From Lonepinella sp051851555 (GTDB lineage Bacteria; Pseudomonadota; Gammaproteobacteria; Enterobacterales; Pasteurellaceae): a stretch of DNA of 64,000 nt. Of the stretch, positions 18,501 through 25,518 are shown piece after piece; position 1 is the first letter of the stretch, and each line of letters starts with the position of its first letter. The stretch spans positions 124,001 to 188,000 of the forward strand of contig NZ_JBPDVH010000004.1 of the NCBI RefSeq assembly GCF_051851555.1. Reading direction: 5' to 3'. The position numbers and the translations under genes are program-made. The notes below the pieces were generated by a model. That model worked only from the letters and a program-made list of their open reading frames with translations. It had not been told where the DNA came from and made no database searches.

Positions 18501-19024
18501 TCGGCTTTAGCCTGTATATGGAATTGCTGGAAAGTGCGGTGAAAGCGATGAAAGAAGGGCGTGAGCCAAGTTTGGACGAACTCACCCAACAGCAAGTGGA
18601 AATTGATTTGCGTGTACCTGCCCTGTTACCTGATGATTATCTAGGCGATGTAAATATGCGGTTGTCTTTCTATAAACGTATTGCAGGGGCAGAAAACAAA
18701 GCCGCCCTTGATGAACTAAAAGTAGAATTGATTGATCGTTTCGGTCTTCTGCCCGAACCGACCCAAAACTTAATGCAAATTGCCGAATTACGATTAATGG
18801 CAAAACCGCTCAAAGTGACTAAAATAGACGGCACCGCCCACGGCGGTTTTGTGGAATTTAACCCAACGGCGGATATTGATCCGATGAAGTTTTTAGCCTT
18901 AATCAAACAGCAACCTGCAGTGTTTAAATTTGATGGACCAACGAAATTTCGCTTTACTTGCAACCTAGAACAGGCAAAAGTGCGGTTGGAATTTATCAAG
19001 AATTTGTTGGAGAGTTTGTGGTAA
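15506..19024 (+). CDS. mfd: Transcription-repair coupling factor Mfd
   Basis: ATP-dependent translocase that removes stalled RNA polymerase and recruits UvrA to the lesion. The order is standard: UvrB-like N-terminal module (ends with QLFPDWETLPYDAFSPHQDIISARL early on), species-variable D3, the polymerase-interaction domain (VVHLDHGVGRYGGLVTLE), then RecG-like motor domains with Walker A CGDVGFGKTEVAMRA, DEEHRFGVRQKEKI, LTATPIPRTLNMAM, and the C-terminal D7. At 1172 residues it is about 25 longer than the Haemophilus and E. coli proteins. The excess corresponds to residues about 420-445 in D3, where a palindromic intergenic-type repeat (16765-16840) has been inserted in frame. No frameshift results and downstream motifs are intact. 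Confidence 0.97.
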   Translation: MNIDYFDLTIPTQPQDHKLLGNVLAGADSFALSQIAQQYQGLTVIVTQDSKTAVRLEKLLRQTLPAVQLFPDWETLPYDAFSPHQDIISARLSSLFYLQQAKSGVLILPITTLMQRLCPPSFLSQNVLLIKKGDRLNIEKMRLNLENAGYRAVEQVLEVGEFAVRGSLLDLFPMGSSEPFRLDFFDDEIDSIRTFDVDSQRTLTEIDKINLLPAHEFPTDSRGIEFFRSQFRETFGEIRRDPEHIYQQVSKGTLVSGIEYWQPLFFEQMATLFDYLPPNTLFVDLDGYQTQGERFYQDAESRFDSRKVDPMRPLLSPDQLWLKIDEINRRLKQYPRISLKTETLKKSIRQTNLSVSPLPELQIQAQQKESLQALRQFIEQFDGKILFSVESEGRRETLLDLLAPLKIKPKQIQLFSPNNMGGYVDPPLQGLSDKINRRGGPMCPPEKLPKFGLQISPLDQGFILETAVKIAIISENELLGSRVQQRSRDKRKTVNPDTLIRNLAELKIGQAVVHLDHGVGRYGGLVTLENAGVKAEYLLLTYANDAKLYVPVASLHLISRYVGGSDETAPLHKLGSDAWGKARSKAAEKIRDVAAELLDVYAEREVKKGFAFQYDKQDYQAFAATFPFEETLDQEMAINAVISDMCQPKAMDRLVCGDVGFGKTEVAMRAAFLAVMNHKQVAVLVPTTLLAQQHFDNFKDRFANLPVNVEMVSRFKTAKQQKQILDNLAEGKVDILIGTHKLIQSDVKFSDLGLLIIDEEHRFGVRQKEKIKQLRANIDILTLTATPIPRTLNMAMNGIRDLSIISTPPARRLTIKTFVRQADDLTIREAILREILRGGQVYYLHNDVASIEKCAEKITALVPEARVTIGHGQMRERDLERVMSDFYHQRFNVLVCSTIIETGIDVPTANTIIIERADNFGLAQLHQLRGRVGRSHHQAYAYLLTPPPKLISKDAVKRLEALESLDNLGAGFILATHDLEIRGAGELLGQEQSGQIESIGFSLYMELLESAVKAMKEGREPSLDELTQQQVEIDLRVPALLPDDYLGDVNMRLSFYKRIAGAENKAALDELKVELIDRFGLLPEPTQNLMQIAELRLMAKPLKVTKIDGTAHGGFVEFNPTADIDPMKFLALIKQQPAVFKFDGPTKFRFTCNLEQAKVRLEFIKNLLESLW
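16765..16840. repeat. Palindromic repeat inserted in frame within mfd
   Basis: Two hairpins, GGGCGGA-8nt-TCCGCCC (from 16765) and the same stem at the far end (to 16840), face each other as an outer inverted repeat (CCGCCCCTAC / GTAGGGGCGG). The same core occurs in intergenic DNA at 20774-20797 and 24234-24256. Here it is translated as GGYVDPPLQGLSDKINRRGG and MCPP, a stretch unlike the rest of Mfd. Confidence 0.8.
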
Positions 19025-19064
19025 AATCGAACGATGATAAACATCATCAAAGGAGAATGACATC

Positions 19065-19457
19065 ATGAAAGGTCAATGTCTATGTGGAGCAATCACGCTC
19101 ACGGTTGCCGATAATCAAAACGCCAGTGTCTGCCATTGCGGTATGTGTCAACGCTGGAACAGCGGTCCATTATTTTCATTTCATAGTGGAAAAATAGAAA
19201 CCACAGGAAACGAACATATTGCTTGTTATCAATCTTCCCCATGGGCAGAACGTGCATTTTGCCGAAATTGCGGTTCACATCTTTATTATCACATGCTGGG
19301 TACGCAACATTATTATGTTTCCACTGGCTTATTTTACGGGCAAACCACGTTTACCTTGGAAGACGAAATTTTTATCGACAAAAAGCCGTCTTTCTATGAA
19401 CTAAAAAATGATGTACCGAAATTGACCGAAGCGGAAGTGTTGGAAAAAATGGCATAG
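19065..19457 (+). CDS. GFA/CENP-V-domain zinc protein
   Basis: Small zinc-binding protein of the GFA family (named for a glutathione-dependent formaldehyde-activating enzyme; most members have no proven activity). The 130 residues show the full cysteine set: KGQCLCGAITL at the N-terminus, VCHCGMCQRW at about 27-36 and FCRNCGSHLYY at about 65-75. The ATG at 19065 follows AAAGGAGAATGACATC, a good ribosome site. It lies 40 bases after mfd and may be read through from it. Function should not be assumed to be formaldehyde detoxification. Confidence 0.88.
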   Translation: MKGQCLCGAITLTVADNQNASVCHCGMCQRWNSGPLFSFHSGKIETTGNEHIACYQSSPWAERAFCRNCGSHLYYHMLGTQHYYVSTGLFYGQTTFTLEDEIFIDKKPSFYELKNDVPKLTEAEVLEKMA

Positions 19458-19508
19458 TGATTAGATGATAGGTGGGGTAAACCCACTATCACTTGGGTGT
19501 GATCGTCA

Positions 19509-19989
19509 TTACAAAAATGACACATCAAAATTAAACGGTAATAAATCTTTGATCGAATACGTTTTAAAAATTTCACCAGAGATAGACGCAAAATAGATTT
19601 CAATATTTTGTGCTTGTTTGGTTTCGTATTCCAAAATACTTTGCCGACAAGCCCCACAAGGCGGAACAGGGCTATTTTTCATTTCATCTTCTGGTGCACC
19701 GACCACAAATATTTTTAGAATCTTTTGATCCGGATAATTCGCTGATGCCCAATAAATAGCGGTTCTTTCCGCACATAACCCTGATGGATAGGCTGCATTT
19801 TCTTGATTATTGCCTGAAATAATTTCGCCATTTTCCAATAACATGGCACAACCTACTAAAAAAATGGGAATAAGGCGCATAGGCTTTCTTTCTCGCAGAG
19901 CTGGCAACCTCAAATAGGATTTTCTCAATATCATTTAACTCATGGCATGATTTAAAATTTTCATAGTGGATATTCAGTTGTTTTTGCAT
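19509..19989 (-). pseudogene. cdd: Cytidine deaminase, frameshifted at an A7/T7 run
   Basis: Zinc hydrolase that would convert cytidine to uridine. Translation from ATG 19989 (AGAGGAGAAAA upstream) gives MQKQLNIHYENFKSCHEL and onwards to AYAPYSHF, then loses the frame at a run of seven A (plus strand 19858-19864). One base fewer would restore FLVGCAMLLENGEIISGNNQ and the rest. The downstream part keeps every catalytic motif: LCAERTA (Cys and Glu) and PPCGACRQ. With one base removed the protein would be 159-160 residues, a normal size for the short Cdd form. So it is a recent pseudogene, a slippage-variable gene or a sequencing error in a homopolymer; sequence alone does not separate these. 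Confidence 0.85.
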
Positions 19990-20145
19990 TGATTTTTCTC
20001 CTCTTGTGTGAGCGTTATTCTAACCCTTTCAACAGCATATAGAAATGATTATTATATTTTTCTTAAAAAGAATAGACCCTTACGGCCTTTTTGCTATACA
20101 ATTTTAACCACCAAAATTAGCCTGATTCAATAAAAGGGGAAAATC

Positions 20146-20730
20146 ATGTATTTAGATCAAATTAAAGCCGAACTGGTTGAGGCGCAAGATGTATTAAATA
20201 AATTCATTTCAGACGAAAACAACATTAAACTCATTCAACAAGCAGCCTTACTTATTTCCGACAGTTTCAAACAAGGCGGTAAAGTGCTTTCTTGCGGAAA
20301 TGGCGGATCCCATTGTGATGCCATGCACTTTGCTGAAGAATTAACCGGCCGTTATCGTGAAAACCGTCCGGGCTACCCTGCCATTGCGATTTCTGATGTG
20401 AGCCATTTAAGCTGTGTGAGTAATGACTTTGGCTATGAATATGTGTTCTCTCGCTATGTCGAGGCTGTGGGACAAAAAGGTGATGTATTATTTGGCTTAT
20501 CGACTTCCGGCAATTCTAAGAATATCTTAAATGCCATTGAGGCCGCTAAAGCCAAAGGTATGAAAATCATTGCCATGACAGGCAAAGATGGCGGAAAAAT
20601 GGCAGGATTAGCCGACGTGGAAATCCGTGTTCCACATTTCCGTTATGCGGATCGGATTCAAGAAATTCATATTAAAGTAATTCATATTTTAATGATGTTA
20701 ATTGAATTTGAAATGGCAAAAAATTCGTAA
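20146..20730 (+). CDS. gmhA: Phosphoheptose isomerase GmhA
   Basis: Converts sedoheptulose 7-phosphate to D-glycero-D-manno-heptose 7-phosphate, the first step in making the heptose of the LPS inner core. The 194 residues match the family throughout: the SIS-fold phosphate site SCGNGGSHCDAMHFAEELTGRYRENR and LSTSGNSKNILNAIEAAKAKG, and the C-terminal HIKVIHILMMLIE with the catalytic histidine region. ATG 20146 has AAAAGGGGAAAATC upstream. Stands alone; an uptake-signal-like sequence and repeat DNA follow. Confidence 0.97.
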   Translation: MYLDQIKAELVEAQDVLNKFISDENNIKLIQQAALLISDSFKQGGKVLSCGNGGSHCDAMHFAEELTGRYRENRPGYPAIAISDVSHLSCVSNDFGYEYVFSRYVEAVGQKGDVLFGLSTSGNSKNILNAIEAAKAKGMKIIAMTGKDGGKMAGLADVEIRVPHFRYADRIQEIHIKVIHILMMLIEFEMAKNS

Positions 20731-20773
20731 ATTTTTGACCGCAGTTTTCCATTAAATTTTAATCACACTCATC

Positions 20774-20797
20774 GGGGCGGATCTATGTATCGCCCCC
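20774..20797. repeat. GGGGCGGAT palindrome beside double-hairpin copy A
   Basis: GGGGCGGATctatgtATCGCCCC-type palindrome in the gmhA-artP intergenic region, the same core as the element inside mfd and at 24234-24256. It has no coding role; it ends about 30 bases before double-hairpin copy A. Confidence 0.65.
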
Positions 20798-20823
20798 GTC
20801 ATTTTTCCCTGCCTAAAACAGGG

Positions 20824-21000
20824 TCCCCGTCTTTGCCGCCTGAAAATGCTTTAATTTGTAGGAAAAGTTGTACTGTCTGAGCGTAGCGAGTTTACAACTT
20901 TTCCGTTAAGCAAATTAAAGCATTTTCAGGAAACAAGGCAAAATCGGGGTGTGTTTCTTTTGTTACTTTTCTTTGCACAAGCAAAGAAAAGTAAGGAACG
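20824..21000 (-). repeat. Double-hairpin repeat, copy A
   Basis: About 177 bases with two hairpins. The large one has 19-bp perfect outer arms (CTGAAAATGCTTTAATTTG at 20840-20858 with its complement ending at 20929), an inner GGAAAAGTTGTA/TACAACTTTTCC-type stem and a loop ctgagcgtagcgag. The small one is TTACTTTTCTTTGC with its complement around 20964-20993. Copies B (24044-24225) and C (56807-56990) share order and loops but not arm sequence. A frame across it (20892-21101) is not a credible gene. Confidence 0.8.
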
Positions 21001-21095
21001 TGGCGAAACCCGCTCTCAATAAACCTTAAATTATCAATAAAACCACCGCACTTCCCCCAAAACAATAAATTTTTATTCAAATTCAACATTTCATA

Positions 21096-21124
21096 TTGCA
21101 TACTTATGCAAAAATAAGTAATAT
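21096..21124 (+). promoter_or_regulatory. artP promoter with ARG-box-like palindrome
   Basis: TTGCAT (21096-21101) and TAATAT (21119-21124) are 17 bases apart. The -35 overlaps TGCATACTTATGCA (21097-21110), a perfect 14-base palindrome close to the ArgR box TGAATAATTATTCA. Repression by ArgR-arginine is therefore likely, as in other art operons; this is inference from the site. Confidence 0.5.
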
Positions 21125-21158
21125 ATTTTCACTCAACCAATAAAGAGAATATCCACCA

Positions 21159-21887
21159 ATGACCATTAGTGTTCAAAATCTCAATTTTTTCTACGGCTCA
21201 AGCCAAGCGCTGTTCAACATAAACCTCAGTGCAGAAGACGGTGACACCGTGGTATTACTCGGCCCCAGTGGGGCGGGTAAAAGTACGTTAATTCGTACCT
21301 TAAATTTATTAGAAGTCCCAACGTCAGGGCAATTAAGTATTGCAAATAATCAATTTGATTTATCCCAAAAAAGCGATCCAAAACAGATTTTACAATTACG
21401 TAAAAATGTCGGCATGGTGTTCCAACAATATAATTTATGGCCACACTTTACGGTATTAGAAAATTTAATCGAAGCCCCCATGAAGATCTTGGGGTTAGAC
21501 AAGGAAACGGCAAAAAGCCAAGCACTCGAATTATTAACACGTTTACGTTTAGCAGAACATGCAGATCGCTTTCCATTACAGCTTTCAGGCGGTCAGCAAC
21601 AACGTGTGGCCATTGCTCGGGCGTTGATGATGAAACCGCAAGTGTTGCTGTTTGATGAACCAACGGCAGCACTGGATCCTGAAATCACGGCTCAAATCGT
21701 GTCGATTATTCAGGAATTACAGGAAACAGGGATTACCCAAGTGATCGTCACCCACGAAGTGGCCATGGCTCGTAAAGTCGCCACCAAAGTGGTGTATATG
21801 GAACAGGGGCATATTGTGGAAATGGGCGACGCCAGTTGCTTTGAACATCCACAAACAGAACAGTTTAAACAGTATCTCTCTCACTAA
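21159..21887 (+). CDS. artP: Arginine ABC transporter ATPase ArtP
   Basis: Cytoplasmic ATP-binding subunit that powers arginine import through ArtQM. The 242 residues carry Walker A GPSGAGKST, Q-loop VFQQYNLWPH, signature LSGGQQQRVAIARAL, Walker B VLLFDEPTAALDPE and the switch histidine VTHEV. The opening MTISVQNLNFFYGSSQALF is typical of ArtP. First gene of artP-artI-artQ-artM, the same order as in E. coli, preceded by a promoter with an ArgR-like box. Confidence 0.95.
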   Translation: MTISVQNLNFFYGSSQALFNINLSAEDGDTVVLLGPSGAGKSTLIRTLNLLEVPTSGQLSIANNQFDLSQKSDPKQILQLRKNVGMVFQQYNLWPHFTVLENLIEAPMKILGLDKETAKSQALELLTRLRLAEHADRFPLQLSGGQQQRVAIARALMMKPQVLLFDEPTAALDPEITAQIVSIIQELQETGITQVIVTHEVAMARKVATKVVYMEQGHIVEMGDASCFEHPQTEQFKQYLSH

Positions 21888-21914
21888 CTTTTATATTAAT
21901 CACAAGGACATAAC

Positions 21915-22634
21915 ATGATGAAAAAATTACTTTTAACTGCACTTTTCGCTAGCACCGCATTTGCTGCTCAAGCACAAGATATTAGTTTCGCCATGGAAGC
22001 AAGCTATCCGCCGTTTGAAATGACCAATGAAAAAGGCGAAATTATTGGTTTGGATGTGGATGTGGCTAATGCCATTTGTAAAGAAATTCAAGCCAACTGT
22101 ACTTTCCAAAATCAAGCCTTTGATGCTCTAATTCAAGGGTTAAAACAAAAACGTTTTGATGCGGCGATTTCGGCTATTGATATTACGGAAGCTCGTGCTA
22201 AACAGGTGTTATTCAGTGATGCTTACTTTGCCAGTGCAGCGACCTTTATTGCCAAAAAAGGCGTGGATTTTAATAGCATTAAAACCGTGGGCGTACAAAA
22301 TGGTTCAACTTTCCAAAGCTATATTGTGAAAGAAACCCAATATACCCCGAAACCTTATGCCTCTTTGCAAGAAGCGGTATTAGACATTAAAAATGGCCGT
22401 ATTGATGCGATCTTCGGCGATATGCCAGTATTGTTAGATATGATTAACAACAACGAGGGCTTGGCCTTTTCTGGTGAAAAAGTGGAAAATTCAAGCTACT
22501 TCGGTAATGGCTTAGGGATTGCGGTGAATTTGAAAAACAAAGACTTAGTCGATCAACTCAACAAAGGTCTCGCTGCCGTGAAAGCCAGTGGCGAATATCA
22601 AAAAATCTATGATAAATGGATGACGGCGAAATAA
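21915..22634 (+). CDS. artI: Arginine-binding periplasmic protein ArtI
   Basis: Periplasmic receptor that captures arginine for ArtPQM. The 239 residues begin with a signal peptide (MMKKLLLTALFASTAFAAQA) and then the SBP family 3 core: ISFAMEASYPPFEMTNEKGEIIGLDVDVANAICKE, FDALIQGLKQKRFDAAISAIDITEARAKQVLFSD, all typical of ArtI/ArtJ. Two adjacent ATG codons (21915, 21918) are possible starts; AAGGACATAAC lies upstream. The stop codon overlaps the artQ start by one base. Alternative lysine or ornithine preference cannot be excluded. Confidence 0.93.
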   Translation: MMKKLLLTALFASTAFAAQAQDISFAMEASYPPFEMTNEKGEIIGLDVDVANAICKEIQANCTFQNQAFDALIQGLKQKRFDAAISAIDITEARAKQVLFSDAYFASAATFIAKKGVDFNSIKTVGVQNGSTFQSYIVKETQYTPKPYASLQEAVLDIKNGRIDAIFGDMPVLLDMINNNEGLAFSGEKVENSSYFGNGLGIAVNLKNKDLVDQLNKGLAAVKASGEYQKIYDKWMTAK

Positions 22635-23305
22635 TGTTTTTCGATTACTTGCCCTTAATGTACGCCGCAACCCTAATGACCTTAGGGTTAGCGGTCTGTT
22701 CGCTGATTGTGGGGTTATTTTTTTCGCTGATTTTCACCGCACTTGAAATGAATAAAGCCAGTTGTGTGCGAAAACCCACTGCAGTATTCGTCAGTTTATT
22801 ACGTGGGCTACCCGAAATTATTGTGGTCTTACTGATTTATTTCGGTTCAACGGAATTAGTCGAGAAAATCACCGGTGAATATGTAGAATTTAGTGCCTTC
22901 AGTTGCGGTGTGTTAGCCCTTTCTCTGATTTTTGCCGCTTATGCATCGCAATCCTTGCGTGGGGCTATTCAGGCGATTCCAGTGGGGCAATGGGAAAGTG
23001 GGGCTGCACTGGGGTTAAGTCGGCCTTATACCTTTATTCGCTTGGTGTTACCGCAAGTTTGGCGACATGCTTTACCGGGGTTAAGCAACCAATGGCTGGT
23101 GTTGTTAAAAGATACCGCCTTGGTGTCGTTAATTGGTGTCAGTGATTTAATGCGTCAGGCAGAATTAATTAATACTCGCACCCATCAGCCGTTTACGTGG
23201 TATGCACTCGCAGGGTTAATTTATTTAGCGATTACCTTGATTAGCCAAGTGTTTATTCGCAAACTTGAAGTGCGTTTTACCCAATTTGAGCGTGGGGTGA
23301 GATAA
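22634..23305 (+). CDS. artQ: Arginine ABC transporter permease ArtQ
   Basis: Inner-membrane permease half. The true start is the ATG at 22634 within TAATG, sharing one base with the artI stop, which signals translational coupling; an in-frame ATG at 22616 inside artI is unlikely. The 223 residues start MFFDYLPLMYAATLMTLGLAV and show about five membrane segments and the permease signature VGQWESGAALGLSRPYTFIRLVLPQ. A uptake signal lies at about 22737-22746. Its stop again overlaps the next gene by TAATG. Confidence 0.94.
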   Translation: MFFDYLPLMYAATLMTLGLAVCSLIVGLFFSLIFTALEMNKASCVRKPTAVFVSLLRGLPEIIVVLLIYFGSTELVEKITGEYVEFSAFSCGVLALSLIFAAYASQSLRGAIQAIPVGQWESGAALGLSRPYTFIRLVLPQVWRHALPGLSNQWLVLLKDTALVSLIGVSDLMRQAELINTRTHQPFTWYALAGLIYLAITLISQVFIRKLEVRFTQFERGVR

Positions 23306-23988
23306 TGTGGCAAGATTATTTATCGGTGATCGCACAAGGGATCCCAGCCAGTTTGTTATTAACCGCCGTGTCGTTGACGATTGCTTTTTTATTGGCCTTG
23401 GTGCTGACCTTTTTGCTTTCCTTGGGGAATAAATGGGTAAAAAGTGCGGTGAATTTTTATCTAGTTTTATTCACTGGCACGCCGTTATTGGTACAATTCT
23501 TTCTGATTTATTCAGGACCGGGGCAATTTCAATGGATTGTGGATAGTCCATTATGGCTATGCTTATCCGACGCTTGGTTTTGTGCCATGTTAACCTTGGC
23601 ATTAAACAGTGCCGCCTATTCAACCCAACTGTTTCATGGTGCGGTGAAAGCGATTTCCAAAGGCCAATGGGAAAGCTGTTCTGCCTTGGGGTTAAGCCGT
23701 TGGCAAACGCTGAAAATTTTGGTACCTTATGGCTTAAAACGAGCCTTACCGTCTTATACTAATGAGATTATTTTAGTCTTTAAAGGGACATCACTGGCAT
23801 CCACGATTACGATTATGGATATTATGGGCTATGCGAAACAGTTGTATGGTACGGAATATGATGCGATTACGATTTATGGGTTGGCAGGGTTGATTTATCT
23901 TGTGATTACGGGGATTGCGACTTATTTTTTACGCCGTTTGGAAAGACGAGTGTTGCGGTTTGAGCGGTTGGAAGTGACAAAAGCGTAA
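23305..23988 (+). CDS. artM: Arginine ABC transporter permease ArtM
   Basis: Second permease half, coupled to artQ through a one-base stop/start overlap. The 227 residues contain the characteristic GQWESCSALGLSRWQTLKILVPYGLKRALPSYTNE loop and five hydrophobic segments; the N-terminus WQDYLSVIAQGIPASLLLTAVSL and the loop FTGTPLLVQFFLIYSGPGQFQW are typical ArtM. Last gene of the operon. The repeat region that follows (copy B) could fold in the 3' end of the transcript. Confidence 0.94.
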   Translation: MWQDYLSVIAQGIPASLLLTAVSLTIAFLLALVLTFLLSLGNKWVKSAVNFYLVLFTGTPLLVQFFLIYSGPGQFQWIVDSPLWLCLSDAWFCAMLTLALNSAAYSTQLFHGAVKAISKGQWESCSALGLSRWQTLKILVPYGLKRALPSYTNEIILVFKGTSLASTITIMDIMGYAKQLYGTEYDAITIYGLAGLIYLVITGIATYFLRRLERRVLRFERLEVTKA

Positions 23989-24043
23989 TTGTTTTTGCTT
24001 ATTTTTATTGCTGTTGTTGGGATTATCACGATCGGATTTCGCC

Positions 24044-24225
24044 GATGGCGACTTACTTTTTCTTTGCTTTGCCAAAGAAAAAGTAAGCAAAAAGAAAGGC
24101 AACCCCGATTTTGCCTTGTTTCCTGAAAAGGATTCAATTTGCTTAACGGAAAAGTTGTAAACTCGCTACGCTCAGACAGTACAACTTTTCCTACAAATTA
24201 AATCCTTTTCAGGCGGCAAAGACGG
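24044..24225 (+). repeat. Double-hairpin repeat, copy B
   Basis: Opposite in orientation to copy A. Small hairpin CTTACTTTTTCTTTG / CAAAGAAAAAGTAAG (24051-24086, one T and one A longer than in copy C on matching sides); large hairpin from CTGAAAAGGATTCAATTTG (24123-24141) to CAAATTAAATCCTTTTCAGG (24195-24214) with inner GGAAAAGTTGTA arms and loop actcgctacgctcaga. Outer arms differ from copy A at two pairs, both changed on both strands. Confidence 0.8.
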
Positions 24226-24233
24226 GGACTTGC

Positions 24234-24256
24234 AGGGGCGGATCTCTGTATCAGCC
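24234..24256. repeat. GGGGCGGAT palindrome beside double-hairpin copy B
   Basis: AGGGGCGGATctctgtATCAGCCC, a degraded version of the palindrome found at 20774 and inside mfd, again adjacent to a double-hairpin copy. A related GGGGCGTATTGCATACGCCC palindrome lies at 24330-24349, just upstream of the EamA gene. The rest of 23989-24381 holds only this repeat DNA. Confidence 0.6.
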
Positions 24257-24381
24257 CACTGAATTTAACGGACGAGTATATAGCATCCCTACAAATTATG
24301 GCGTCCTATTTTGGATACTTCGTATATGTAGGGGCGTATTGCATACGCCCTTGTGATCGTCAGAGGGTGAGGGTTAAAACA

Positions 24382-24807
24382 ATGTTTCAAACAAATTGGC
24401 TTTGGTTCGCTATCGGTTCTGCTTTTTTCGCAGGATTAACGGCTATTTTCGGCAAACTCGGTGTAGAGGGCATGAATAGCAATTTGGCGACGTTCATCCG
24501 TACTATCGTCATTTTCTTTGTGGTAGCTGGCATTATCACCATGCGTAACGAATGGCAACTGCCCCAACATATTGCGGCTCGTCCGTTCACCTTTCTTATT
24601 CTATCGGGTATTGCCACTGGGCTTTCATGGCTTTGTTATTATCGTGCCTTACAACTTGCCCCAGCCTCTTGGGTGGCACCTATTGATAAACTCAGCGTGG
24701 TAATTGCGATTATTTTAGGCATTGTGGTGCTTGGTGAACCCTTTAGTCTGAAACTTTTAATGGGATCGATTTTGATTTTATCTGGGGTATTAGTCTTAGC
24801 TTTGTAA
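24382..24807 (+). CDS. Small EamA/DMT-family transporter-like protein
   Basis: A 141-residue integral membrane protein, half the length of usual ten-segment DMT exporters and equal to a single EamA unit. It has about five hydrophobic segments; WLWFAIGSAFFAGLTAIFGKLG and SWLCYYRALQLAPASWVAPIDKLSVVIAIILGIVVLGE are typical EamA motifs. I start at ATG 24382 (MFQTNWLW); an upstream ATG at 24298 would add residues encoded by a palindromic repeat. Single-unit members may act as dimers. The 3' end overlaps the convergent yigB by 12 bases. Substrate unknown. Confidence 0.85.
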   Translation: MFQTNWLWFAIGSAFFAGLTAIFGKLGVEGMNSNLATFIRTIVIFFVVAGIITMRNEWQLPQHIAARPFTFLILSGIATGLSWLCYYRALQLAPASWVAPIDKLSVVIAIILGIVVLGEPFSLKLLMGSILILSGVLVLAL

Positions 24808-25509
24808 TAAAAGCAGCTCGGCTAAATCCGTTATTTCCACCGTTGGCAATAACGTTGCATCACTAAACTGAGTAATCCCTTTGCCCGATAAATTCAACCA
24901 CATCGCCTGACAGCCTGCTTGAATTGCTCCTTTTACGTCTGTGTCCAAATTATCACCCACGTGCAAAATCTCGCTCGGTTTTATACCGAAATGTTGAGCC
25001 GTTTGCTGAAATAACTCGGGTTCGGGTTTCGCTCGTCCTTGTACGCCGGCGGTTAAAACCAGCTCAAATTGATTTAATCCAATGCGTTCAGGCATCACAT
25101 TGCCGTTAGTAATGACAACCAAAGGAACCTGTTGTTTGAGTTGATTGAGGACATCAAGGCTTTGTTGTGACACATCAATTTGATGTCGCCAATGGAGAAA
25201 ATGTGCAATACAATCTTGCGAAATTTGCTCAATTTCCACCGCACTTTTACCGTATTTTTGCAGTAACCTATGGATCGTTTTAATTCGCCATTGGGTCACA
25301 TTTTCACAGAAAATGGGATCTTGTTGAAAAATCTGTTTTTTACAGTCAAACCATATTTCATTGCTAAATTCCGCAATTTGACTGGCATTTCGCAGAAATT
25401 CAATACATTTTTGTTCAGCCTGATGAATCACTGGCACATTATCATAAAGCGTATCGTCAAGATCAAAACTGATCACTTTAAATGGGGTCAAAGTGCGGTA
25501 AAAAATCAT
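24796..25509 (-). CDS. yigB: HAD-family phosphatase YigB
   Basis: HAD hydrolase; E. coli YigB removes phosphate from the riboflavin precursor 5-amino-6-(5-phosphoribitylamino)uracil. The 237 residues show motif I DLDDTLYDN, motif II VVITNGN, the lysine in GRAKPEPELF and motif IV HVGDNLDTDVKGA, with the C1-type cap between motifs I and II. It is the last gene of DUF484-xerC-yigB, the same order as in E. coli, and starts ten bases after xerC with AGGAAA upstream. A uptake signal sits at its 5' end (25492-25501). Confidence 0.9.
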   Translation of the reverse strand: MIFYRTLTPFKVISFDLDDTLYDNVPVIHQAEQKCIEFLRNASQIAEFSNEIWFDCKKQIFQQDPIFCENVTQWRIKTIHRLLQKYGKSAVEIEQISQDCIAHFLHWRHQIDVSQQSLDVLNQLKQQVPLVVITNGNVMPERIGLNQFELVLTAGVQGRAKPEPELFQQTAQHFGIKPSEILHVGDNLDTDVKGAIQAGCQAMWLNLSGKGITQFSDATLLPTVEITDLAELLLLQS

Positions 25510-25518
25510 GCTATTTTC

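Noticed and set aside
15911..18803. Several minus-strand frames of 70-160 codons opposite mfd
   Set aside because: Antisense shadows of a GC-richer gene; the plus-strand frame carries all Mfd motifs.
20892..21101. Open frame of 69 codons on the minus strand over double-hairpin copy A
   Set aside because: Its translation (SLLVQRKVTKE and similar) is the reading of the repeat itself and recurs with copy C; the folded structure explains the sequence.
24298..24381. Longer N-terminus for the EamA protein (start 24298)
   Set aside because: The added 28 residues are coded by a palindromic repeat (GGGGCGTATTGCATACGCCC) and a CTCTCCC-repeat fragment; EamA similarity begins at MFQTNW.
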